Shown here one piece after another: positions 26,575 through 34,933 of a DNA stretch of 64,000 bases. This DNA comes from Selenomonadaceae bacterium (lineage in GTDB: Bacteria > Bacillota > Negativicutes > Selenomonadales > Selenomonadaceae): the NCBI GenBank assembly GCA_017515635.1, contig JAFWFO010000056.1, forward strand, positions 1 to 64,000. Reading direction: 5' to 3'. The notes below the pieces were generated by a model. The model did not search any database. It was given only the letters and a program-made list of their open reading frames with translations, and was not told the DNA's origin. A program made the translations under genes and the position numbers. Each line of letters starts with the position of its first letter. Position 1 is the stretch's first letter.

Positions 26575-27489
26575 ATGAAAAAAATTTTTTCCCCGCTCGT
26601 GAAGTTGCTCGCCGTGTTGTTCACGGTCGGCGCGTTGTTCACACCCGCCACAACTTCCGCCGCTGACGATGAAGGTATGGCGATGTTCCGCGAAATTCTG
26701 GAAAAGGATTCCGACCCGTCCGACAGAATCTTTCGGCAAGACACGTTCTTTTTGGCGATGCCGTTCATTGGCGAACTGGACTTTCTCGGCATGGTCGACA
26801 AGGGCGACGTTTTCAAAGCGACGGGCGATTTCAACTACTGGATTTACAATGACGACGGCACCGTTACCGAAAAGTCGGTTCCGTTTTATCTCGTCCAGGA
26901 CAAAGACAACTTGAAATTTTACTTCAAGCAAGACAAAAACTGGGAAAAAATTATTGCGCCGACTCTCGCCGCAAAAATTTCCGACATGATTGCCACGCCG
27001 ACGGGCGACGAAATTCAAAAGATGATTGACGGCACGAAAGGCGTCACGGTTCTGCAGGACGACGCAAATCGCCGCACGCTGTTGATTGAGATTGACGGCA
27101 ACAAACTTGCCGACGAATTCAAAGCCACTGCAGAAGCTGACAACGACCCCGCCAATGCCGAAGTTGTCGACAGCGCAACGCAATACATTGACACGGCTCT
27201 GCGCAACGGCGACATGTGGTACATGTGGACTGTCGACAAGAGCGATTGGCATACAATCGTGCTCCAATACAATTTCTCAAGTTTCCTGCAGGGAATTGCC
27301 CGCGCCGCGCTCAATGACCCGAAACAAATTTGGCCGGATGAAATTCGTCAAATGCTCGAACGTGTTGCCTTCTACAGCGAATTGCGTTCCTACACGATGT
27401 ATCCCGCAGATCCTTCCGCGAAGAAAAAATTTGAAATTCCCAAAGAAGTTCTCAAGGCTAAAGACGCTTCGTTGATCGCCAAGAAATAA
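26575..27489 (+). CDS. Secreted protein of unknown function, tandem paralogue A
   Basis: 304 residues. Signal peptide MKKIFSPLVKLLAVLFTVG... with probable cleavage after TTSAA. Mature part without membrane helices, rich in Asp, aromatic residues and short strands. Shared with the next gene: SD..DR(I/L)FR(Q/E)D, LGMVD-GD(I/V)FK, (M/D)FIATPT-EI-(K/E)-ID-TK-VT(I/V)L, RNGD(M/V)WYMWT(V/I)DK-DWHT and WPDE. No catalytic motif stands out. The two genes lie 23 nt apart and probably form one transcript. AAGGAGG precedes ATG 26575. Probably periplasmic or surface-exposed; role unknown. Confidence 0.8.
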   Translation: MKKIFSPLVKLLAVLFTVGALFTPATTSAADDEGMAMFREILEKDSDPSDRIFRQDTFFLAMPFIGELDFLGMVDKGDVFKATGDFNYWIYNDDGTVTEKSVPFYLVQDKDNLKFYFKQDKNWEKIIAPTLAAKISDMIATPTGDEIQKMIDGTKGVTVLQDDANRRTLLIEIDGNKLADEFKATAEADNDPANAEVVDSATQYIDTALRNGDMWYMWTVDKSDWHTIVLQYNFSSFLQGIARAALNDPKQIWPDEIRQMLERVAFYSELRSYTMYPADPSAKKKFEIPKEVLKAKDASLIAKK

Positions 27490-27512
27490 TTTGCTCTTTC
27501 GGAGATTTTATC

Positions 27513-28436
27513 ATGAAAAAATTTTTTCGATTAATAACTGCTTTGTTCGTCTTGAGCGCAGTATTGTTGCCGACCAAAACTTTCGCGGCGGAATCGGAGG
27601 GAATGCAATTTTTCCGCGAGGCGTTGACGAAAGATTCGGATTCGCTTGACAGGTTGTTCCGTGAAGATATTTTCTTCGCGTCTCCGTTCGTGCAAGGTGA
27701 GCTGGAAGTTTTGGGCATGGTCGACGGCGATATTTTCAAATCGGCGGGCGAACTTTCGATTTGGCAATACAAAGAGGACGGCACGTCCGGCGCAAAAGCT
27801 ATTCCGTTCCACATGGAGCAAAACGGCAACGACATGGTAATTTATTTCTGCCCCGACGAAAAAAATTGGCACAAATTCACCGCGCCGAGTCTTGCCGCTT
27901 CAGTGATGGATTTTATCGCCACGCCGACCGCCGCTGAGATTGACGAGATTATTGACCAGACGAAAGAAGTTACCATTCTTGAGGACAACGAATATCGTTG
28001 CACGATGCTTGTTCGTCCCGACGGCGACAAAATTGCCGACGCGTTTCGCGCAAAATCCAAAGCGTTGCCCGCGGACAACGGCACCGCCAACGATGGGCAA
28101 ATGCAAAATATTGCCGTCGATTATCTCGACAGAGCGATTCGCAACGGCGATGTCTGGTACATGTGGACGATTGACAAACGCGATTGGCACACCGTCACAA
28201 TGCAATTTAATTTTTCGGGCTTGATTCAGGAACTTGCCCGCGCCGCGCTCGACGACCCGAATCAGCATTGGCCGGACGAAGTCAGTCAACTCCTCGAAAC
28301 GGTTGCATTCTACAGCGAAATTCGTGCTTACACGATTTATCCGAAAATCCCAGGCGCGAAAGAACGTTTTGTCATTCCGAAAAATGTACTCAAGGCAAAA
28401 TCCGTCGACGACTTGTTGGGAGTAACTGCCAAATAA
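27513..28436 (+). CDS. Secreted protein of unknown function, tandem paralogue B
   Basis: 307 residues, homologous over its full length to the preceding protein, with the same signal-peptide style (MKKFFRLITALFVLSAVLLPTKTFAA). The most conserved part is the C-terminal half (RNGDVWYMWTIDKRDWHTV, then a helical ARAALDDPNQHWPDEV and AFYSEIRAYTIYP), presumably the functional core. It arose by local gene duplication. A long terminator follows. Confidence 0.8.
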   Translation: MKKFFRLITALFVLSAVLLPTKTFAAESEGMQFFREALTKDSDSLDRLFREDIFFASPFVQGELEVLGMVDGDIFKSAGELSIWQYKEDGTSGAKAIPFHMEQNGNDMVIYFCPDEKNWHKFTAPSLAASVMDFIATPTAAEIDEIIDQTKEVTILEDNEYRCTMLVRPDGDKIADAFRAKSKALPADNGTANDGQMQNIAVDYLDRAIRNGDVWYMWTIDKRDWHTVTMQFNFSGLIQELARAALDDPNQHWPDEVSQLLETVAFYSEIRAYTIYPKIPGAKERFVIPKNVLKAKSVDDLLGVTAK

Positions 28437-28455
28437 ATTTTCTCGTGCAATCAAA

Positions 28456-28492
28456 AAGTCGGGGACTTTGGTAAGTCTCCGACTTTTTTTCG
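28456..28492 (+). terminator. Terminator after the secreted paralogues
   Basis: AAGTCGGGGACTT, TGGT loop, AAGTCTCCGACTT (13-bp stem), then T7. Confidence 0.92.
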
Positions 28493-28520
28493 CCGTCAAT
28501 ATTGAAAGGTTGTGACTGAT

Positions 28521-29042
28521 ATGGATTTACTGGAAATTATGCGTTCGCGCAGAAGTGTTCGCCGTTACACCGACGAAAAAATTTCCGACGAAGATTTGAA
28601 AAAAATTTTGAGCGCGGCATTGCTTGCGCCGAGCGGTCACTCGAAATATCCCTGTGAATTTATCGCCGTGAAAAATCGCGAACTCCTCGAAAAAATGTCG
28701 CACTGTCGCAAAGGCGTCGCAAAAATGCTTGAAGGTGCGGCGGCGGCGATTGTCGTCGTCGCGGACAAAGATAAATCCGATACGTTCGTCGAAGATTCTT
28801 GCGTCGCGATGATGAACATGGAACTTTTGGCGACTTCGCTGGGAATTGGCAACTGTTGGATTCAAGTGCGCAACCGTGAGGCGGAAGACGATTCGCCGAG
28901 CGAAGAATTTCTGCGCGGGATTTTAAACTTCCCCGAAAATTTTGCGTGTCAGGCGATTTTGTCGTTGGGCTTCCCCGCGAAAGAGCCGCGTGCTCGTGAA
29001 CTCGACAAGCTGAATTTCGACAAAGTTTCTTTCCGCGCTTGA
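28521..29042 (+). CDS. Nitroreductase-family flavoprotein
   Basis: 173 residues, the small FMN-binding nitroreductase fold. The N-terminal MRSRRSVRRYTDEKIS contains the Arg residues that contact FMN phosphate; then AALLAPSGHSKYP (FMN and active-site Ser/His region) and LATSLGIGNCWIQ. These enzymes transfer electrons from NAD(P)H to quinones, nitro compounds or other acceptors; the natural substrate is open. ATG 28521 is used; the frame extends to GTG 28512, which is too close to the AAAGG site. The next gene has its own promoter. Confidence 0.88.
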   Translation: MDLLEIMRSRRSVRRYTDEKISDEDLKKILSAALLAPSGHSKYPCEFIAVKNRELLEKMSHCRKGVAKMLEGAAAAIVVVADKDKSDTFVEDSCVAMMNMELLATSLGIGNCWIQVRNREAEDDSPSEEFLRGILNFPENFACQAILSLGFPAKEPRARELDKLNFDKVSFRA

Positions 29043-29057
29043 ATGCACAAAATTTTC

Positions 29058-29088
29058 TTGACAGTATCCGACTTCAATGCGATATAAT
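29058..29088 (+). promoter_or_regulatory. Promoter of the aldehyde dehydrogenase gene
   Basis: TTGACA (29058-29063), 19 nt, TATAAT (29083-29088). Both boxes are perfect but the spacer is long. Confidence 0.65.
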
Positions 29089-29119
29089 TTGTTCAAATAA
29101 TTTTGGGAGGGAAATTTTT

Positions 29120-30601
29120 ATGGCTCCGAAGAAAATTTGGCAGGACAGCTACCAACTTTACATCGGCGGAAAATGGCGCGACGCAGAGGACGGCAAGACT
29201 TTCGACGTGTACAATCCAGCAAACGGCGAATTTATGTGCAAGTGCGCCGCCGCAAGCAAAGCCGACGTTGACGACGCAGTCAAAGCCGCGTGGGATGCGT
29301 TCCCCGCGTGGAAAAAAACTTCGCCCGCCGAACGTGCCGCGATTCTCCTGAAAATTGCCGACATAATCGACGCGAACAAAGATCATCTCGCAATGATTGA
29401 GACGCTCGACAACGGCAAGCCGATTCGCGAAACTTCAAACATCGACGTGCCCATGAGTTCCGACCATTTCCGTTACTTCGCGGGCATTATTCGCGCTGAA
29501 GAAGGCTCGGCGAACATGATAACCGAAAACGCGTTGAGTATCATTTTGAACGAACCGATCGGCGTCGTCGGGCAAATCGTGCCGTGGAATTTCCCATTTC
29601 TTATGGCGGCGTGGAAATTGGCACCGGCTCTCGGCGCGGGCAACTGTATCGTCTTCAAACCGTCAAGCACGACATCTTTGAGCGTTTTGGAATTCGTCAA
29701 GCTCATCGAAAACGAACTTCCTGCGGGCGTTTTGAATATCGTCACGGGCAGCGGCTCAAAAACCGGGCAATTCGTCCTTGACCACCCCGACATTCGCAAA
29801 CTCGCGTTCACCGGCTCAACGGAAGTCGGCTACTCGGTTGCTGACGCGGCGGCGAAAAAATTAATTCCCGCGACGTTGGAACTCGGCGGAAAAAGCGCAA
29901 ACATTTATTTTGACGATTGCAACTTCGACAAAGCGATTGAGGGCGCGTGCCTCGGAATTCTTTTCAATCAAGGGCAAGTTTGTTGCGCCGGCTCAAGAAT
30001 TTTCGTGCAAGATACGATTTACGACAAATTCCTTGACGCGATTAAGGCGAAATTTGAATCCGTCAAAGTCGGTTTGCCGTGGGAAGCCGATACGCAAATG
30101 GGTTCGCAGATTGACAATCGCCAGCTTGAAAAAATTTTGAACTACGTCGAAATCGGCAAGTCCGAAGGCGCGAAAGTCATCACGGGCGGCGCGAAAGCTC
30201 AAGTTGCAGGCGGCGAAAACGGTGCGTTCATGCAGCCGACGATTCTTGCGGACGTGAATAACTCAATGCGCGTTGCCTGCGAAGAAATTTTCGGCCCCGT
30301 GGCGGTCGTCGTCAAATTCCACGACGAAGATGAAGTTGTCAAAATGGCGAACGACAGCGAATACGGTTTGGGCGGCGCGGTTTGGACGAAAGACATAAAT
30401 CGTGCGCTCCGTGTTGCCCGTGCAATCGAAACGGGTCGCATGTGGATTAACACCTACAACGAATTGCCTGCGGGTGCTCCGTTCGGCGGCTACAAAAAAT
30501 CCGGTATCGGGCGCGAAACTCACAAGCTGATTCTCAACGCTTACACGCAGAAGAAAAATATTTACATCAGTCTCGGCGAGGCTCCGACAGGTCTCTACTA
30601 A
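29120..30601 (+). CDS. NAD(P)-dependent aldehyde dehydrogenase
   Basis: 493 residues, standard for the superfamily. NAD-binding PWNFPFLMAAWKLAPALGAGN, FTGSTEVG, the general-base Glu in TLELGGKS, the nucleophilic Cys in FNQGQVCCAGSR, and EEIFGPVAVV, all in the expected order. Oxidises aldehydes to acids. The start YQLYIGGKWRDAEDGKTFDVYNP and the YKKSGIGRETHK ending are of the broad-specificity acetaldehyde/betaine-aldehyde type; specificity cannot be decided by eye. ATG 29120 follows GGGAGG. Monocistronic, with its own promoter and a bidirectional terminator. Confidence 0.95.
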   Translation: MAPKKIWQDSYQLYIGGKWRDAEDGKTFDVYNPANGEFMCKCAAASKADVDDAVKAAWDAFPAWKKTSPAERAAILLKIADIIDANKDHLAMIETLDNGKPIRETSNIDVPMSSDHFRYFAGIIRAEEGSANMITENALSIILNEPIGVVGQIVPWNFPFLMAAWKLAPALGAGNCIVFKPSSTTSLSVLEFVKLIENELPAGVLNIVTGSGSKTGQFVLDHPDIRKLAFTGSTEVGYSVADAAAKKLIPATLELGGKSANIYFDDCNFDKAIEGACLGILFNQGQVCCAGSRIFVQDTIYDKFLDAIKAKFESVKVGLPWEADTQMGSQIDNRQLEKILNYVEIGKSEGAKVITGGAKAQVAGGENGAFMQPTILADVNNSMRVACEEIFGPVAVVVKFHDEDEVVKMANDSEYGLGGAVWTKDINRALRVARAIETGRMWINTYNELPAGAPFGGYKKSGIGRETHKLILNAYTQKKNIYISLGEAPTGLY

Positions 30602-30620
30602 AACTTTTTGCCGCAATAAA

Positions 30621-30657
30621 AAAATTGTCCCCGTTCAAAACGAGCGGGGATTTTTTT
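30621..30657. terminator. Bidirectional terminator, aldehyde dehydrogenase / pyridoxine kinase
   Basis: TCCCCGTTC, loop AAAAC, GAGCGGGGA with T runs on both sides. Confidence 0.88.
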
Positions 30658-31486
30658 ATTTCAGTTCGGTCAGGAACTCTTCAAAGGGCAAGCCGTAATT
30701 CCACGGCAGATTTAATTTTTCGGCGTGTTCGATACATTTGCCGACGAAATCGGCCGCCTTGCGTGTCGCGTCGATTAAAGTTTCGCCGTTGAGCCAAGAA
30801 GCCGCCGCAATCGCAAAAAACGCATCGCCCGCGCCGGAACGATCACCGCCGATTTTTTTCGACGTAATTAAATTTGTTTGTCCGTTGTCGAAAATAAAAT
30901 TTGCAATGTTCGTGCCGTCGTCAATGTCAAGCGCAACGCCCGTAATTATCACACGACCGCCGCGAGTTTTCGCCGCAATGTTCGCCGCCATAGTCGCAAG
31001 TTCCGAATCACTGACGACGCCGCCGGCAGGATACGCGACGCCCAAAAGTTCACAAGCCTCCGTCAAGTTCGGCGTGACAAGGTCGGCGAATTCCAACAGT
31101 CCGCGCAGACTTCGGCACATTTGCCGCGTGTAAGATTTATAAATTTTTCCGTGGTCGCCCATGACGGGATCTACAATCACGGTTGCGGGGAAATTTTTCG
31201 TGAATCGGCGGACAATTTCAATCTGCGCGTCGGAACCGAAAAAGCCCGTGGCGAGCGCGTCGAAAGTCAAATTATTTTTGTGCCAGCTGTCGATATAAAT
31301 TTCCATGCGGTCGGTGAAGTCGTCCAGAAAATAATTTGGAAATCCCGTGTGCACGGATAAAAGCGCGGTCGGCAACGGACAAACTTGAATTTTCAGCGCG
31401 GAAATTATCGGCAGTTCCACCGTCACCGAACAACGTCCGAAGCCCGTAATGTCGTTAATCAGCGCAAGTCTCTTTTGTTTAAGCAT
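30656..31486 (-). CDS. pdxY: Pyridoxal/pyridoxine kinase, PdxY-like
   Basis: 276 residues. Ribokinase-fold kinase that phosphorylates B6 vitamers with ATP. The opening [21 protein letters not shown] is the family's substrate-binding start, [11 protein letters not shown] the metal/phosphate region, [12 protein letters not shown] the kinase signature, and [13 protein letters not shown] holds the catalytic Asp with the anion hole. The ATG at 31486 lies inside the end of queF (8-nt overlap) with GGTGGAG upstream, so translation is coupled to queF. Longer in-frame starts run deep into queF and are rejected. Salvage of vitamin B6 is the likely role. Confidence 0.88.
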   Translation of the reverse strand: MLKQKRLALINDITGFGRCSVTVELPIISALKIQVCPLPTALLSVHTGFPNYFLDDFTDRMEIYIDSWHKNNLTFDALATGFFGSDAQIEIVRRFTKNFPATVIVDPVMGDHGKIYKSYTRQMCRSLRGLLEFADLVTPNLTEACELLGVAYPAGGVVSDSELATMAANIAAKTRGGRVIITGVALDIDDGTNIANFIFDNGQTNLITSKKIGGDRSGAGDAFFAIAAASWLNGETLIDATRKAADFVGKCIEHAEKLNLPWNYGLPFEEFLTELK

Positions 31487-31919
31487 GACGCTCCACCAAA
31501 ATTTTTTTCGCCACGTCTTCAAATTCGTCGCGCCCGTAGTTGACGAACGGCACGATTGAAATTCCGCCGCGAGCGTTGAAAAGTCCTTCGACTTCAAGAT
31601 AACGCGGCTCCAAAAGTTTAATCAAGTCGTCAGCGATTTTGTTTACAACGTCTTCGTGAAAAGTGCCGTGGTTGCGAAAACTCGTCAGATAAAGTTTCAA
31701 ACTTTTGCTCTCGACAAGTTTGGCGTCGGGAATGTAACGAATTTTAATCGTGGCGTAGTCGGGCTGATGAGTTATCGGGCACAGGCAAGTAAATTCTTCG
31801 CTTGTGAGCGTCACGAAATAATTTCTGTCGCGATTGGCATTCGGAATCGCCTCCAGAAATTCGGGCGCGTAATCGTATTTGTATTCGGTAATCTTGCCGA
31901 GGTTTTTAAGTTCGGGCAT
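31479..31919 (-). CDS. queF: NADPH-dependent 7-cyano-7-deazaguanine reductase QueF
   Basis: 146 residues, the short (unimodular) QueF. It reduces the nitrile preQ0 to the aminomethyl preQ1, a precursor of the tRNA nucleoside queuosine. Seen: [18 protein letters not shown], with the Cys that forms a thioimide to preQ0 and the nearby Asp, and the QueF motif [16 protein letters not shown] followed by HED. ATG 31919 is preceded by AGGGAG at good spacing; the longer frame starts only with TTG. Coupled to pdxY downstream. Confidence 0.95.
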   Translation of the reverse strand: MPELKNLGKITEYKYDYAPEFLEAIPNANRDRNYFVTLTSEEFTCLCPITHQPDYATIKIRYIPDAKLVESKSLKLYLTSFRNHGTFHEDVVNKIADDLIKLLEPRYLEVEGLFNARGGISIVPFVNYGRDEFEDVAKKILVERHA

Positions 31920-31963
31920 GTAAAATCTCCCTTCGTGAATTTGGATTTGTTGTGACAAAAATT

Positions 31964-31998
31964 TAATTCCTAATTCCTAACTCCTAATTCCTAACTGT
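31964..31998. repeat. Heptamer tandem repeat, 5 units (TAATTCC type)
   Basis: TAATTCC, TAATTCC, TAACTCC, TAATTCC, TAACTGT; the reverse complement of the 1312-1346 unit. It runs into the last bases of the acid phosphatase gene. Confidence 0.85.
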
Positions 31999-33134
31999 CA
32001 AGCGGCGCGGCGTCCGTCAATAATTTGCGCGTCGGAAATTCTTTGCAGAACGTCCGAAAGTTTATAAATCGCGTCCGCGTCAACCGTTTGAAGTCCGCGA
32101 AGTTTCAGCGGAACATTCATTGGCGGGTTGTCGAGCGTGATCATTTCGCGATTGACAATCTGCGCGGTTGCCGGATAGACGAGACTCAAGCGGGCATATT
32201 CGTTGCCGTCGGAGCCGCGAAATTTTTTGATGACAATCTTTGAGGCAATCGGGATGCGCCATTCAATCGTACCGGGCAAAGTGTATTCTTCGACGCCGAG
32301 AGCAGTCAGCACGTTTGACAAATTGCTGTCGTGCCCGCAAAGGAAACTGAACTTGCGGCCGGTCGTGTTGAGTTCGTCGGAAATGACGGCGAGCATCGGA
32401 GCCGCGAAAACTTTTGCGCCAATCGGGCGGTCGAAGTTGCTGTTAATAAACAGGGAAGAAATTTTCGCCACGTCGCGCATTTCGGCTTCGCTGTAGGAAA
32501 CTTTGCCGTCGTAGTAATCCATAAGTATTGCGTCGGCGGCAAGATTAAGCGTTTTTGCGGAGTCTTGGGCTTTCCATTCGGCTGCCTCGCTGCCCAGTTT
32601 CATCTTGTAAAAATCGGCGGGATTTAATTTTTCGCCGCTGAGACGTTCGACGGTTGCAATTTCTTTGCTCAAGCCGGTAAGCAATTTTTTCCAATCGGTT
32701 TCGGAGGCAAGCAACTTTTCGAGCGCGGGATCTGCCGGCGACAAAAACACGCGGTCTTTTTGCCCCAACGCACGGTGATATTCAATCGGGATATTCGCTA
32801 TCGGGAACGCGCCCGCCGAAAAATATTTTGCCGTGGCGATTGTTCGCTGATATGAATTTGCGTAGAAACGAACTTCGCCGACGGAAGGTTGAGCATTTTT
32901 CGGAAACAAACCTTGTTCCACGAGCCGAGCCGCGAAATATTGCCCCATCAACGTTTCCATTTCGCCGCCGCGCAGTGTCAAAAGTCCGCGATCATCGCCC
33001 GCCTTGAGCGAATAACGCAAGTTGTGACGGCTGATAACAACGACTTGTTCGAGCTGATAGTCCATTGCGTGCGCGACGGTGAAAACCGTTGCCGTGACGA
33101 CGAAAACTATCAACAGCGAGAAAAATTTTTTCAT
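31998..33134 (-). CDS. Secreted histidine acid phosphatase (Agp/phytase family)
   Basis: 378 residues. Signal peptide MKKFFSLLIVFVVTATVFTVAHA, then the catalytic motif SRHNLRYS at residues 35-42 (R36, H37). The RHN form, rather than RHG, is that of glucose-1-phosphatase (Agp). The proton-donor motif GHD is at residues 267-269. These periplasmic enzymes remove phosphate from sugar phosphates or inositol phosphates. Agp-type versions favour glucose 1-phosphate and release one phosphate from phytate; that assignment is by motif only. AAGGAGG precedes the ATG. It lies 75 nt downstream of tsaD on the same strand. Confidence 0.88.
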   Translation of the reverse strand: MKKFFSLLIVFVVTATVFTVAHAMDYQLEQVVVISRHNLRYSLKAGDDRGLLTLRGGEMETLMGQYFAARLVEQGLFPKNAQPSVGEVRFYANSYQRTIATAKYFSAGAFPIANIPIEYHRALGQKDRVFLSPADPALEKLLASETDWKKLLTGLSKEIATVERLSGEKLNPADFYKMKLGSEAAEWKAQDSAKTLNLAADAILMDYYDGKVSYSEAEMRDVAKISSLFINSNFDRPIGAKVFAAPMLAVISDELNTTGRKFSFLCGHDSNLSNVLTALGVEEYTLPGTIEWRIPIASKIVIKKFRGSDGNEYARLSLVYPATAQIVNREMITLDNPPMNVPLKLRGLQTVDADAIYKLSDVLQRISDAQIIDGRRAA

Positions 33135-33208
33135 GACAAAACCTCCTTACAATCCGAGGCAACGTGACGTTGCATCCGGTTGGTGTAAATAGCGACCGCT
33201 CAAAAATT

Positions 33209-34213
33209 TTACAAACCGAGATTCGGCACCGCGTTAAGCGTCGAGTTTGCGAAATTTTTTTCGAGCGATTGATAATAGCCGCGACAGGCAATCATTGCCG
33301 CGTTGTCCGTGCAAAGAATTTTCGACGGGTAAAAAAATTCAAAGCCGCGACGTTGACAGGCTTCGCGCAGTGTTTTTTCCAGTGACGAATTCGCCGCAAC
33401 GCCGCCCGCCAAAACGATTTTGTTCAGCTTGAATTTTTCCGCCGCCGACAAAGTTTTTTCCGCCAAAATATCCACGACGGTTTTTTGGAAACTTGCCGCC
33501 ACATCTGCAACGTTGACGAATTCGCCTTTCATCTGCGCGGTGTTCAAAAAATTTAAAACCGCCGACTTCAAGCCGCTGAAACTGAAATCGTAGCCGTCAA
33601 CTTTCGGGTGCGGGAAAGTTACTGCGGTCGCATCGCCGATTTTTGCAAGTTTGTCAATTTCGGGGCCGCCGGGGTACGGCAAACCCATGACGCGAGCAAT
33701 TTTGTCGAAGGCCTCACCCGCCGCGTCGTCACGCGATTGACCGAGCAATTCAAAGCGATTGTAATCAATCATGTTAATCAGCGCGGTATGTCCGCCCGAA
33801 ACGACCAGCGACAAAAACGGCGGCTCAAGTTCGGGCGCGCTCAAAAAGTTCGCGAAAATGTGACCTTCGAGATGATTGACGGCGACGAGCGGAATTTTCA
33901 GCGCGTAAGCCAAACTTTTCGCCGCACTCAATCCGACAAGCAACGCGCCCGCAAGTCCGGGACCGAACGTCACAGCAATTTGATTTATTTCGCCGAGTTC
34001 GACGCCCGCTTTCGTCAAAGCTTCGTCGATAACGGGCATGATGTTGACGATATGTTTTCGCGACGCGATTTCGGGGACGACGCCGCCGAATTTTTGATGC
34101 AACGGAATTTGCGTCGATATGACGTTCGACAGCAATTCGCGCCCGTTACAAAGCACCGCCGCCGCAGTTTCGTCGCAACTGGTTTCAATGCCGAGAGTTA
34201 AAATTTTATCCAT
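33209..34213 (-). CDS. tsaD: tRNA N6-threonylcarbamoyladenosine transferase subunit TsaD
   Basis: 334 residues. Transfers the threonylcarbamoyl group from the TC-AMP made by TsaC to A37 of ANN-decoding tRNAs, in complex with TsaB and TsaE. ASKHA fold: LGIETSCDETAAAV (phosphate 1), the metal site NHLEGH, LVVSGGHT, DDAAGEAFDKIARVMGLPYPGGP, and the C-terminal VLAGGVAANSSL with DNAAMIA. The ATG at 34213 overlaps the end of trmB by 8 nt and has GAGG upstream; the longer frame reads back into trmB and is not used. tRNA-modification pair with trmB. Confidence 0.97.
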   Translation of the reverse strand: MDKILTLGIETSCDETAAAVLCNGRELLSNVISTQIPLHQKFGGVVPEIASRKHIVNIMPVIDEALTKAGVELGEINQIAVTFGPGLAGALLVGLSAAKSLAYALKIPLVAVNHLEGHIFANFLSAPELEPPFLSLVVSGGHTALINMIDYNRFELLGQSRDDAAGEAFDKIARVMGLPYPGGPEIDKLAKIGDATAVTFPHPKVDGYDFSFSGLKSAVLNFLNTAQMKGEFVNVADVAASFQKTVVDILAEKTLSAAEKFKLNKIVLAGGVAANSSLEKTLREACQRRGFEFFYPSKILCTDNAAMIACRGYYQSLEKNFANSTLNAVPNLGL

Positions 34214-34835
34214 TGCCGAACCTCGCCACGCAGAAATTAATCGGGACGCCTTGCGCAGAAAATTTCGTTTCGTACTCCGTGCGAATATTTTCAGGCGGCT
34301 CGTTGGCGTGCAAGTCATTCGTCACGTCGCGAACGTCCATGCCCGCAAGTTCAAATTGCTCCAACGAAAAATCAAACAGCCCGCGATTGTCCGTCTTGAA
34401 AAAAATTTCTCCGTCCGGCGCAAGAATTTTCCTGTACAGCTCCAAAAATTTCACGTAAGTCAAGCGGCGTTTGGCGTGACGTTTTTTCGGCCACGGGTCG
34501 CAGAAATTTATATAAAGCCTGTCGACTTCGTGCTCCGCGAAAAGTTCGGTAATATTGCTCACGTCAAAGACAATCAATCGCACGTTGCTTAAATTTTTTT
34601 CGTGAACTTTTCTTGCCGCCGCCAAAACTACGGTCGCTTCGACTTCAAGCCCGACAAAATTTATCTGCGGGTTACGTTCGGCGATTTGCGTAATAAAGTC
34701 GCCTTTGCCCGTGCCCAATTCAACGTAAAGTTTTCGCGTCGAATCTTTTTGAAACGGTTGCACTTCGCCGACCGTCACGAAGTCCGCGAAAGTTTGAAGT
34801 TTTTCATCAGTGTGAGGCTTTTTCCTCAGGCGCAA
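34206..34835 (-). CDS. trmB: tRNA (guanine-N7-)-methyltransferase TrmB
   Basis: 209 residues. Makes m7G46 in tRNA with SAM. SAM-binding motif YVELGTGKGDFI, then GLEVEATVVLAA, and the family signature NFCDPWPKKRHAKRR with the catalytic Asp, plus FKTDNRGLFDFS. Lies between the second DAHP synthase (upstream, separated by a heptamer array) and tsaD (overlapping). Confidence 0.96.
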   Translation of the reverse strand: MRLRKKPHTDEKLQTFADFVTVGEVQPFQKDSTRKLYVELGTGKGDFITQIAERNPQINFVGLEVEATVVLAAARKVHEKNLSNVRLIVFDVSNITELFAEHEVDRLYINFCDPWPKKRHAKRRLTYVKFLELYRKILAPDGEIFFKTDNRGLFDFSLEQFELAGMDVRDVTNDLHANEPPENIRTEYETKFSAQGVPINFCVARFGNG

Positions 34836-34858
34836 AATGTTTACGCTCCTTTCAGTCG

Positions 34859-34928
34859 CTAAGCTTTTAGCTTTTAGCTTAGAGCTTTTAGGGTTTTTCC
34901 TATAAGCTATCAGCTATCCACTATCAGC
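34859..34928. repeat. Heptamer tandem repeat, 10 units
   Basis: CTAAGCT, TTTAGCT, TTTAGCT, TAGAGCT, TTTAGGG, TTTTTCC, TATAAGC, TATCAGC, TATCCAC, TATCAGC: an unbroken 70-nt run in register, passing from an AGCTTTA type to a TATCAGC type. It fills most of the gap between trmB and the second aroF. Confidence 0.88.
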
Positions 34929-34933
34929 TTAAT

